Assembly (NCBI GenBank): GCA_019420045.1
Contig: JAHZHY010000051.1
Span: 1-6,080 of the forward strand
Origin: Clostridiales bacterium
GTDB lineage: Bacteria > Bacillota > Clostridia > Oscillospirales > Butyricicoccaceae
Reading direction: 5' to 3'
Length of the DNA: 6,080 nucleotides
Below the pieces are notes generated by a model. The model saw nothing but the letters and a program-made list of their open reading frames with translations. It searched no databases and was not told the origin of the DNA. Below are positions 1-4,479 of this stretch, one piece after another. Numbering within the stretch: the stretch's first letter is position 1; the number at the start of each line of letters is the position of its first letter. A program made the translations under genes and the position numbers.

Positions 1-836
1 TCTCTTTCGCTTTCGGTGAGGGGCTTGAAATCGTCCACGGTAGCCACATTGTCCTGCATATGCTCCATGGTGGTCATGCCGCTGAGCACCACCAGCACAT
101 TGGGCAGACTGGCGGCAAAACGCAGGGCCCAGGAAGCAGGGGTGGCATTGGGATCGGCCTTTTTCAGCATCTCGATGCCTTCGGGGCACAGGGTGTGCAG
201 AGCGCCGCCGCGCACAGGCTCCATCACCACAACAGGCAGGCCGTGCTCTTCCAGGATCTCATACTGCCGCTTGGCATTCTGCATATCCCAGTCATAGTAG
301 TTCAGCTGGATCTGGGCAAAATCCCAGTCATAGGCGTTTACGATCTCCTCCAGCATCTCGATGGTGCCGTGGAAGGAGAAGCCCAGGTGCTTGATGCGGC
401 CGGCTTCCTTTTCCTTCTGGAGTGTCTCGAAAATATGGTTCTTCTTGATGATCTCCAGGCGGTCATGGTTGAGGGCATGGCACAGGTAATAGTCAAAATA
501 CTCCACCTGGCACTTATTCAGCTGCTCCTCAAAATATTTCAGGGTATCCTCCGGCTTTTCCACCAGCCAGACCGGCATTTTGCTGGCCAGATGGAAGCTC
601 TCCCGGGGATATTTCTTCATGGCCTCGCCCACGAACAGCTCGCTTTTGCCCTCGTGATAGGGATAAGCGGTGTCAAAGTAGTTGATCCCGTGGGAATAGG
701 CATAATCGATCATCTCCTGAGCCTTTTCCTTGTCGATGTCGGATTTCTCCGGATCGATCTTGGGCAGACGCATCAGGCCAAAACCCAGCAGGGAAACCTT
801 ATCATCGGTGTCTTTATAATTCCGCATGGCAATCAT
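1..836 (-). CDS. Aldo/keto reductase, C-terminus beyond the left edge
   Basis: This is an NAD(P)H-dependent oxidoreductase of the aldo/keto reductase TIM-barrel superfamily, presumably cytoplasmic. 278 residues are visible with no stop before the edge. The fold opens with SLLGFGLMRLP (residues 15-25). The catalytic tetrad can be read in order: Asp55 in YFDTAYPYH, Tyr60, Lys86 in LASKMP, and His120 in YYLCHAL. GRIKHLGFSFHG (146-157) and VMEPVRGG (204-211) are the usual later strands. The ATG at 836 is chosen because AGGAGG (844-849) lies 8 nt upstream; a second ATG four codons in has no site of its own. The overall sequence resembles the clostridial group that carries a C-terminal 4Fe-4S ferredoxin-like segment after the barrel. 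That segment would lie outside the window, so this part is inference. The substrate cannot be read from sequence. The gene is divergent from the acetyltransferase at 989. Confidence 0.93.
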   Translation of the reverse strand, partial: MIAMRNYKDTDDKVSLLGFGLMRLPKIDPEKSDIDKEKAQEMIDYAYSHGINYFDTAYPYHEGKSELFVGEAMKKYPRESFHLASKMPVWLVEKPEDTLKYFEEQLNKCQVEYFDYYLCHALNHDRLEIIKKNHIFETLQKEKEAGRIKHLGFSFHGTIEMLEEIVNAYDWDFAQIQLNYYDWDMQNAKRQYEILEEHGLPVVVMEPVRGGALHTLCPEGIEMLKKADPNATPASWALRFAASLPNVLVVLSGMTTMEHMQDNVATVDDFKPLTESER

Positions 837-859
837 TTGAGGTTCCTCCTTTTTCACAG

Positions 860-875
860 GCGGGATTCATCCCGC
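860..875. promoter_or_regulatory. 16-bp palindrome in the leader of the aldo/keto reductase gene
   Basis: GCGGGAT (860-866) and ATCCCGC (869-875) are perfect inverted repeats around a 2-nt centre. The element lies between the candidate -10 box of the reductase gene (891-896) and its ribosome binding site (844-849), so it would be near the start of the mRNA. The tiny loop suits a dimeric repressor operator better than an RNA hairpin, but either is possible. It is not a terminator for the reductase, because no T tract follows on that strand. Confidence 0.45.
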
Positions 876-890
876 ATTTTTCTTGTCTTT

Positions 891-921
891 ATTGTAACGC
901 CTGGAGTGGGGTGGAAGTCAA
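891..921 (-). promoter_or_regulatory. Candidate promoter of the aldo/keto reductase gene
   Basis: Read on the minus strand, TTGACT (921-916) is a good -35 box and TACAAT (896-891) is a good -10 box. The spacer is 19 nt, longer than the usual 17, so the call is tentative. A run of seven A just upstream of the -35 (minus strand) could act as an UP element. Transcription would start near 884, leaving a leader of about 48 nt that contains the palindrome at 860-875. Confidence 0.45.
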
Positions 922-938
922 CATTTTTTTGTTTCTCC

Positions 939-967
939 TTGACAATTTCTTTGGGGAAATCCACAAT
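939..967 (+). promoter_or_regulatory. Candidate sigma-A promoter of the GNAT gene
   Basis: A perfect TTGACA (939-944) is followed after 17 nt by CACAAT (962-967), which matches four of six positions of TATAAT. The predicted start is near 974, only a few bases before the ribosome binding site at 979-986. This matters for the start codon of the downstream gene, because it would exclude the GTG at 911 as the translation start. Confidence 0.55.
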
Positions 968-978
968 AAAAGAAAAGC

Positions 979-986
979 AAAGGAGG
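979..986 (+). promoter_or_regulatory. Ribosome binding site of the GNAT gene (decides its start)
   Basis: AAAGGAGG is a near-perfect anti-16S match. The next in-frame codons are TTG at 989 (2 nt away), CCC, ATA at 995 (8 nt away), ACG and ATA. No ATG or GTG lies within reach in the acetyltransferase frame. The other genes here show 7-9 nt spacing, which would fit ATA at 995; TTG at 989 has a recognised start codon but unusually tight spacing. Confidence 0.6.
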
Positions 987-988
987 TC

Positions 989-1555
989 TTGCCCATAACG
1001 ATACAGCCCCTGGAGACCCCTCGTCTCCATCTTGTTCCCTCTTCCCTGTCCCTGGCCCCTATGGTCACCGCCCATTACATCAAAAACCGGGAGCATCTCC
1101 GCCCTACCTCCCCTCTGCGGCCGGAGGAATTTTTCACTCTTTCCCGCCAGACCGAAGGGCTGATGGAGGATGTGCGCCAGCAGGAAGCAGGCAGCAGTGT
1201 GCGGTTCTGGCTTTTTCCCAAAGAAGAGCCCCAGACCATCGCCGGCATGGTCCACCTCAGCCAGATCAGCCGGGGCGTGTTCCTCTCTTGTTTTCTGGGC
1301 TACCATATGGACCAGGATTTCCTGCGGAAGGGGTATATGACCGAAGCGGTGGCGGCCGTGGTGGACTATGCCTTCGGCCCTTTGGGCCTCCATCGGGTGG
1401 AAGCCAATGTAATGCCCCGGAACCTTCCCTCCCTGGCCCTTCTGCGCAAACTGGGTTTTGAGGAAGAGGGCCTGGCCCGGGACTATCTGAAAATCTGCGG
1501 CAAATGGGAGGATCACCTTCACATGGCCAAACGAAATACCGGAATGAGCGAATAA
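989..1555 (+). CDS. GNAT-family N-acetyltransferase, RimJ/RimL type
   Basis: This cytoplasmic enzyme would transfer an acetyl group from acetyl-CoA to an amine, as ribosomal-protein N-terminal acetyltransferases of the RimJ/RimL group do. The real acceptor is unknown. Taking 989 as start gives 188 residues, the usual family length. LETPRLHLVP (8-17) is the typical first strand. LGYHMDQDFLRKGYMTEAV (103-121) is motif A, with the acetyl-CoA pyrophosphate loop RKGYMTEA. HRVEANVMPRNLPSLALLRK (135-154) contains the conserved Asn before the Pro-Ser helix. LGFEEEGLARDYLKICGKWE (155-174) is the common RimJ-like C-terminal segment. The reading frame stays open upstream to a GTG at 911, but that extension shows no domain and lies upstream of the predicted transcript start. 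TTG at 989 is the choice here; ATA at 995 is the alternative. The stop codon runs directly into the terminator at 1554-1586. Confidence 0.88.
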   Translation: MPITIQPLETPRLHLVPSSLSLAPMVTAHYIKNREHLRPTSPLRPEEFFTLSRQTEGLMEDVRQQEAGSSVRFWLFPKEEPQTIAGMVHLSQISRGVFLSCFLGYHMDQDFLRKGYMTEAVAAVVDYAFGPLGLHRVEANVMPRNLPSLALLRKLGFEEEGLARDYLKICGKWEDHLHMAKRNTGMSE

Positions 1556-1586
1556 AAAAAGAAGCCCCAAACGGGCTTCTTTTTTT
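1554..1586. terminator. Bidirectional intrinsic terminator between convergent genes (copy 1)
   Basis: Seven A (1554-1560) precede the arm GAAGCCC (1561-1567). A 5-nt loop CAAAC, the arm GGGCTTC (1573-1579) and seven T (1580-1586) follow. It works in both directions: for the acetyltransferase gene, whose stop codon it overlaps, and for the SLOG gene arriving from the right. Apart from one loop base it is identical to the element at 2432-2463. Confidence 0.93.
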
Positions 1587-1623
1587 ATTCCTTAACCTAT
1601 TCTTTTCCGATGCTATTCAAATT

Positions 1624-2091
1624 TCATTGCATTGTTCCGTAATTTTTCCACAATTCCTCGTTGCCCAAATTGATCATTGTCAAGCCCTGCTTTACTGCTT
1701 TTTCATAAGTTTTCGCAGCTCCACCCCAGCGATGGGTTACATAGCACAACGCATAGGCTGCATGGTCCACCATATATTGATTTCTTGCTAAAATAGCCGC
1801 TTTGAAATGGTATTTCTCAAATCCTTCCGGATATAGAATCTCATCAAAATAGACAAACTCTGGAATGCGAAAAGTCAAGTATGGGATGATTAAATCACAA
1901 CGAATGTTTTTTCGATATTTTTTCAACTCATATACGGCCCGAGCACACATCCAATCAAATCTTCCCATACCACCACATAAAAAATCCGTTATTCCCCAAT
2001 CGATCAGACGCTCCAATTCCTTTTCTATCTGTTCCAGAGACACACCATAACATTCTCCATGGCCAATGAATACACATGTCTTTTCCCGCAT
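1624..2091 (-). CDS. Small SLOG-superfamily protein (YpsA/DUF1273-like)
   Basis: This 155-residue protein has the Rossmann-like layout of SLOG proteins, a superfamily proposed to bind nucleotides or nucleotide-derived ligands and often found in phages, mobile elements and defence loci. The start opens with a strand and a glycine loop, VFIGHGECYG (7-16), where relatives usually have a Gly-His-Arg loop. FLCGGMGRFDWMCARAV (37-53) matches the Gly-Gly-x-x-Gly-Phe-Asp signature, with Arg in place of the usual residue before Phe. CDLIIPYL (65-72), RNQYMVDHAAYALCYV (103-118) and GGAAKTYEKAVKQG (123-136) match the later conserved blocks. There is no signal peptide or membrane segment. AGGAGG at 2106-2101 lies 9 nt before the ATG. 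The gene is visibly more AT-rich than the genes outside the two terminators. The biological role is unknown; the family call is firmer than any function. Confidence 0.8.
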   Translation of the reverse strand: MREKTCVFIGHGECYGVSLEQIEKELERLIDWGITDFLCGGMGRFDWMCARAVYELKKYRKNIRCDLIIPYLTFRIPEFVYFDEILYPEGFEKYHFKAAILARNQYMVDHAAYALCYVTHRWGGAAKTYEKAVKQGLTMINLGNEELWKNYGTMQ

Positions 2092-2116
2092 CGGTCACAT
2101 CCTCCTTTCAAATCCA

Positions 2117-2131
2117 GAGTTATTATAACTC
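2117..2131. promoter_or_regulatory. Palindromic operator candidate over the SLOG gene -10 box
   Basis: GAGTTAT (2117-2123) and ATAACTC (2125-2131) form a perfect 15-bp inverted repeat around one base. It covers the whole -10 box of the SLOG gene, so a protein bound here would block that promoter. The neighbouring ribbon-helix-helix gene at 2210 is the obvious candidate regulator, since such proteins bind short palindromes as dimers of dimers. That link is inference. Confidence 0.5.
2122..2127 (-). promoter_or_regulatory. -10 box of the SLOG gene
   Basis: On the minus strand the bases read TATAAT, a perfect -10 box. Transcription would start near 2115, about 9 nt before AGGAGG at 2106. No convincing -35 box lies at 16-18 nt upstream (the bases there are near CGAAAA), so the promoter may be weak or need an activator. 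Confidence 0.5.
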
Positions 2132-2195
2132 CATATCAACTCTATTTTCGTATTTTATCAAATAATGAGTCTAAAATAAAGTCATATCAACTTTA
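2132..2195 (+). repeat. Direct repeat pair flanking the RHH gene promoter region
   Basis: CATATCAACT occurs at 2132-2141 and again at 2183-2192. With the next bases it extends to a 12-of-13 match (2132-2144 and 2183-2195). The copies start 51 bp apart, close to five helical turns. The first copy abuts the palindrome at 2117-2131. The second ends 2 nt before the ribosome binding site of the RHH gene. A weak -10 candidate, TAAAAT at 2172-2177, lies between them without a recognisable -35 box. This pattern fits binding sites for a protein that controls both divergent genes. Confidence 0.5.
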
Positions 2196-2209
2196 CAGGA
2201 GGAACAAGC

Positions 2210-2395
2210 ATGGTAAACCGGGAGAAGGAAAAGCATTTCGGCCTGCGGGTAAATGGCGATATCCTGGCCAAATTCCGGTATGCCTGTTCTTATGAAGGCC
2301 GCTCCGCAAACAGCCAAATCATTCAGTTAATGCTGAAATTCATTGCCGATTATGAAAAAGAACATGGAAAAATCGATCTTTCCGATCTTCAATAA
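2210..2395 (+). CDS. Ribbon-helix-helix (Arc-like) DNA-binding protein, 61 aa
   Basis: This small cytoplasmic regulator has the Arc/MetJ-type ribbon-helix-helix fold. EKHFGLRVNGDI (7-18) would be the DNA-contacting beta strand, with alternating exposed side chains. ILAKFRYACSYEGRS (18-32) is helix A, and the turn at GRSANSQ (30-36) leads into helix B, QIIQLMLKFIADYEKEHG (36-53). Its length and order match the Arc-like proteins common in Clostridia. AGGAGG at 2197-2202 sits 7 nt before the ATG, so the start is secure. No toxin-like partner overlaps or follows it; the next gene converges after a terminator. It is divergent from the SLOG gene, and it may repress itself and that gene through the palindrome and repeats at 2117-2195. 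Confidence 0.85.
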   Translation: MVNREKEKHFGLRVNGDILAKFRYACSYEGRSANSQIIQLMLKFIADYEKEHGKIDLSDLQ

Positions 2396-2431
2396 TCTCG
2401 ATTTATAGCGCATCACTCCTTTTCTCAACAC

Positions 2432-2463
2432 AAAAAAAGAAGCCCCAAAGGGCTTCTTTTTTT
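2432..2463. terminator. Bidirectional intrinsic terminator between convergent genes (copy 2)
   Basis: Seven A (2432-2438), arm GAAGCCC (2439-2445), loop CAAA, arm GGGCTTC (2450-2456), and seven T (2457-2463). It serves the ribbon-helix-helix gene from the left, 36 nt after its stop, and the SLH glycosidase gene from the right, 6 nt after its stop. It matches the element at 1554-1586 except for one missing loop C. The bases at 2396-2431 hold nothing recognisable. Confidence 0.93.
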
Positions 2464-2469
2464 GCGTTT

Positions 2470-4350
2470 TTATGCCAGGGTACCGTCGGGATTGTGGGCC
2501 ACCGAAGCCTCCAGAATGTTGCCATAGGCCCAGTGGCTTTCGTCCACATCCTGGAAGGGATTCCGGGAAATCAGCTCCGCCAGATGCCCTTCCTCTGGGA
2601 TGCGGCCCAGAGCGCCGTTGATCATCTTCACCGCTTCGGCTCTTGTCACCGGCTGGTCGGGGCGGAAGGTGCCATCCTCATAGCCCCCTACAAATCCCTT
2701 CCCGGCGCCAAAGGCCACCGCCTGATAGGCCCAGTGGGTTTCTGGCACATCGGCGAAGGAAGCACTGCCCGTCTCACCGGGGAAATAGGCCGCCAGGATC
2801 TTCATCAGTTCGGCTCGGGTCACCGGCTGATCGGGACGGAAAGTGCCGTCCTCATAACCCCCTACAATGTTATATTTCTGGGCAAAGCCCACATAGGAAG
2901 CATACCAGTTGTCCGCGGCCACATCGGAAAAGGAGACCGGATAGTTCTCCCCCTCCTGGTAAAGGGCCTGGCCCTTTTCGTCCACCGTCAGCCGGGCCAG
3001 CATGGCCACCGCCTCGGCCCGGCTGAGGGAGTCCCCCGGCCGGAACAGCCCCTCAGCGCCCTGGATATAGGCGCCGTGGTCTGTTTGATTGAGCATGGGC
3101 TTTGCGGTCTCTTCCGGCTCCTCCGGCTCTTCCGGTTCTTCCGGCTGGGCGTATTCTTTCTGATACAGTGCCACGATCTCCGGGTTCTGCACCATCAGCT
3201 GATAACGGAAATGCACTTCACCGGCCACCTGGGGAATGGTCTTGTTGAGAGCCAGCATATCCTCCAGGGCCTTGACGCCATACCAGGGGGACGAGGGATC
3301 GCTGTTGCCCGCCTGGTAATCGGCCATGCCCACATACAGACGCACATCGGTGCCGTCCACCACATCGGCCCACCAACGGACCAGGGTGTCATAGTCGGCA
3401 GCCTTGTGGCCGATGTACCAATAGATCTGCGGGCAGATGTAATCGATGTATTCTTCCTTCACCCATTTGCGGCTGTCGGCATAAGCGTTGAAATAGGTTT
3501 GATTGCCATTGGTGGCCGAGCCATCGGGGTGGCTGCTCTGGTTGGCCCACACACCGGCCGGGCTGATGCCATAGGACAAGCCGGGATCAATGGCATGGAG
3601 ACGCTCTCCCAGCTCTTTCACCAGCCGGTTCACATTGTCTCTTCGCCAGTCTCCCAGATCGGAAAAGTCACCGCCATACTGCTGGAAGGCTGCAGCGTCA
3701 TCAAAGTCCTGACCGGGATAGAAGTAATCGTCCATGTGCAGTCCGTCGATGTCATAGTTCCGGGCCAGCTCCTCGGCACCCTTGATCACCAGTTCCCGCA
3801 CCTCCGGAAGGCCAGGGTTCAGATAGTAGTTCCCCTCGTGCTGCACCAGCCATTCCGGGTGCAGCTTGGCCGGAGAAGAAGCCGACAGGCTTTGGTATTC
3901 GCTGTCGCCGCCTTTGGTCACCCGGAAGGGGTTGATCCAGGCGTGGAGTTCCAGTCCCAGCTCATGGGCCTTCTCCACCCAATAGGCCAGTGGATCAAAA
4001 TCCCCCTGGGGAGCCTGGTCCTGGCTGCCGGTGAGGTAGCGGCTCCAGGGGAAGATCTCCGAAGGATACAGCGCATCACAGGAGGGACGCACCTGGAGGA
4101 TGACAGCGTTCATCCCCATATCCACGCAGTTTTGCAAAATGGAATCGGCCTGGCTCTTCAAAGCAGCCGGGTCGGTGGTGGCGCTTGCAGGATAGTCCAG
4201 ATTGTATATGGTGGACACCCACACCGCCTTCATGTCCTCCCGGGCGGGATTCTGGCCTTTTTCGGTTTTTACACCGGCGCCGCAGGCTCCCATCAGCAGG
4301 ATGATCCCTACCAACAGACCGGCCCACAGCCGTTTTCGCAAATGTTTCAT
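2470..4350 (-). CDS. GHL10 (DUF187) glycosidase-like lipoprotein with C-terminal SLH domains
   Basis: This secreted, envelope-bound protein of 626 residues has four parts. A signal peptide (1-22) with a positively charged start ends in MGAC, making Cys23 a lipoprotein lipidation site. A family-10-like glycosyl hydrolase TIM barrel spans about 39-390. It shows MKAVWVSTI (40-48), LQVRPSCDALYPSEIFPWS (85-103), GLELHAWINPFRV (132-144) and IDGLHMDDYFYP (201-212), where Asp207/Asp208 are likely catalytic or substrate-binding. An acidic linker of Pro-Glu-Glu units covers 402-415. The SLH region follows with three Arg-Ala-Glu motifs (444, 512 and 570 regions) and three FxDV motifs (474, 532 and 599 regions). 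E. coli DigH, of this family, cleaves denuded peptidoglycan strands; a wall-glycan substrate here is inferred. SLH domains usually bind pyruvylated wall polymers. GGGAG lies 7 nt before the ATG. The terminator at 2432-2463 follows the stop. Confidence 0.9.
   Translation of the reverse strand: MKHLRKRLWAGLLVGIILLMGACGAGVKTEKGQNPAREDMKAVWVSTIYNLDYPASATTDPAALKSQADSILQNCVDMGMNAVILQVRPSCDALYPSEIFPWSRYLTGSQDQAPQGDFDPLAYWVEKAHELGLELHAWINPFRVTKGGDSEYQSLSASSPAKLHPEWLVQHEGNYYLNPGLPEVRELVIKGAEELARNYDIDGLHMDDYFYPGQDFDDAAAFQQYGGDFSDLGDWRRDNVNRLVKELGERLHAIDPGLSYGISPAGVWANQSSHPDGSATNGNQTYFNAYADSRKWVKEEYIDYICPQIYWYIGHKAADYDTLVRWWADVVDGTDVRLYVGMADYQAGNSDPSSPWYGVKALEDMLALNKTIPQVAGEVHFRYQLMVQNPEIVALYQKEYAQPEEPEEPEEPEETAKPMLNQTDHGAYIQGAEGLFRPGDSLSRAEAVAMLARLTVDEKGQALYQEGENYPVSFSDVAADNWYASYVGFAQKYNIVGGYEDGTFRPDQPVTRAELMKILAAYFPGETGSASFADVPETHWAYQAVAFGAGKGFVGGYEDGTFRPDQPVTRAEAVKMINGALGRIPEEGHLAELISRNPFQDVDESHWAYGNILEASVAHNPDGTLA
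2635..2866 (-). repeat. Near-duplicate SLH-coding repeats
   Basis: The 58-nt stretches 2635-2692 and 2809-2866 differ at 7 positions and lie 174 nt (58 codons) apart. Both encode GGYEDGTFRPDQPVTRAE, the core of an SLH repeat. The first SLH unit of the protein (encoded near 3000-3060) is much more diverged. The DNA similarity suggests recent duplication or gene conversion of one SLH unit. Confidence 0.75.
3111..3146 (-). repeat. Four tandem 9-nt units encoding the Pro-Glu-Glu linker
   Basis: Units at 3111-3119, 3120-3128, 3129-3137 and 3138-3146 are variants of CTTCCGGCT, with one substitution each in the second and third. They encode the EEPEEPEEP-type linker between the hydrolase and SLH parts. 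Each unit is three codons, so gain or loss of a unit would keep the frame and only change linker length. Confidence 0.75.
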
Positions 4351-4386
4351 ATTTTTTCTCCCATCTTATGTTGTTTTTCTCTGTTT

Positions 4387-4411
4387 TCCGGCAAAAAGCC
4401 GGAGACCGGCT
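4387..4411 (-). promoter_or_regulatory. Two mutually exclusive hairpins in the SLH glycosidase leader
   Basis: Reading the minus strand, GCCGG (4410-4406), CCGGC (4402-4398) and GCCGG (4392-4388) follow one another. The middle arm can pair with the first, giving a 6-bp stem with loop TCT followed by five T: a short intrinsic terminator. It can instead pair with the third, giving a 6-bp stem with a TTTTT loop that hides the T tract. This is the geometry of a terminator/antiterminator switch, but both stems are short. It could also simply be the terminator of the aldolase gene upstream. Confidence 0.4.
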
Positions 4412-4432
4412 GCGTTATGGCCGACCAAAGCC

Positions 4433-4441
4433 ATTATAACA
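4433..4441 (-). promoter_or_regulatory. Extended -10 promoter candidate of the SLH glycosidase gene
   Basis: On the minus strand the bases read TGTTATAAT: a perfect TATAAT with the TG extension. No clear -35 box is seen 17 nt upstream (the bases there read TAAAAA), but extended -10 promoters can work without one. Transcription would begin near 4426, giving a leader of about 76 nt that contains the hairpins at 4387-4411. The remaining bases 4442-4479, after the aldolase stop, show no strong terminator. Confidence 0.5.
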
Positions 4442-4479
4442 CAACCAGTCCCCGGTTTTTAGTGGTATCTTCTGCCTGC

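Noticed and set aside
911..988. N-terminal extension of the acetyltransferase from GTG at 911
   Set aside because: It has only a weak GGAG at 4 nt, encodes a segment without family similarity, and covers the predicted promoter whose start is near 974. A strong ribosome binding site lies further down at 979-986.
60..998. A 312-codon open frame on the plus strand opposite the aldo/keto reductase
   Set aside because: The minus strand carries a complete catalytic tetrad and a good ribosome binding site; the plus frame has neither domain nor start signal and runs through the divergent promoter region.
854..1570. A 238-codon open frame on the minus strand opposite the acetyltransferase
   Set aside because: The plus strand encodes clear GNAT motifs. 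The minus frame begins inside the terminator hairpin and ends in the reductase leader, which is not plausible for a gene.
1624..2395. Toxin-antitoxin module formed by the SLOG and ribbon-helix-helix genes
   Set aside because: Classical modules are co-directional and overlapping, with the antitoxin next to a toxin of a known fold. These genes are divergent and SLOG proteins are not a standard toxin family. Joint regulation is plausible but a toxin role is unsupported.
1554..2463. Insertion sequence or transposon bounded by the paired hairpins
   Set aside because: There is no transposase or integrase between them, and no target-site duplication is visible. Each hairpin is itself a palindrome and a functional terminator, so neither needs to be a transposon end.
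4448..4462. Terminator of the aldolase gene within 4448-4462
   Set aside because: Only a 4-bp imperfect stem (AACC/GGTT on the minus strand) with no T tract after it; too weak to call.
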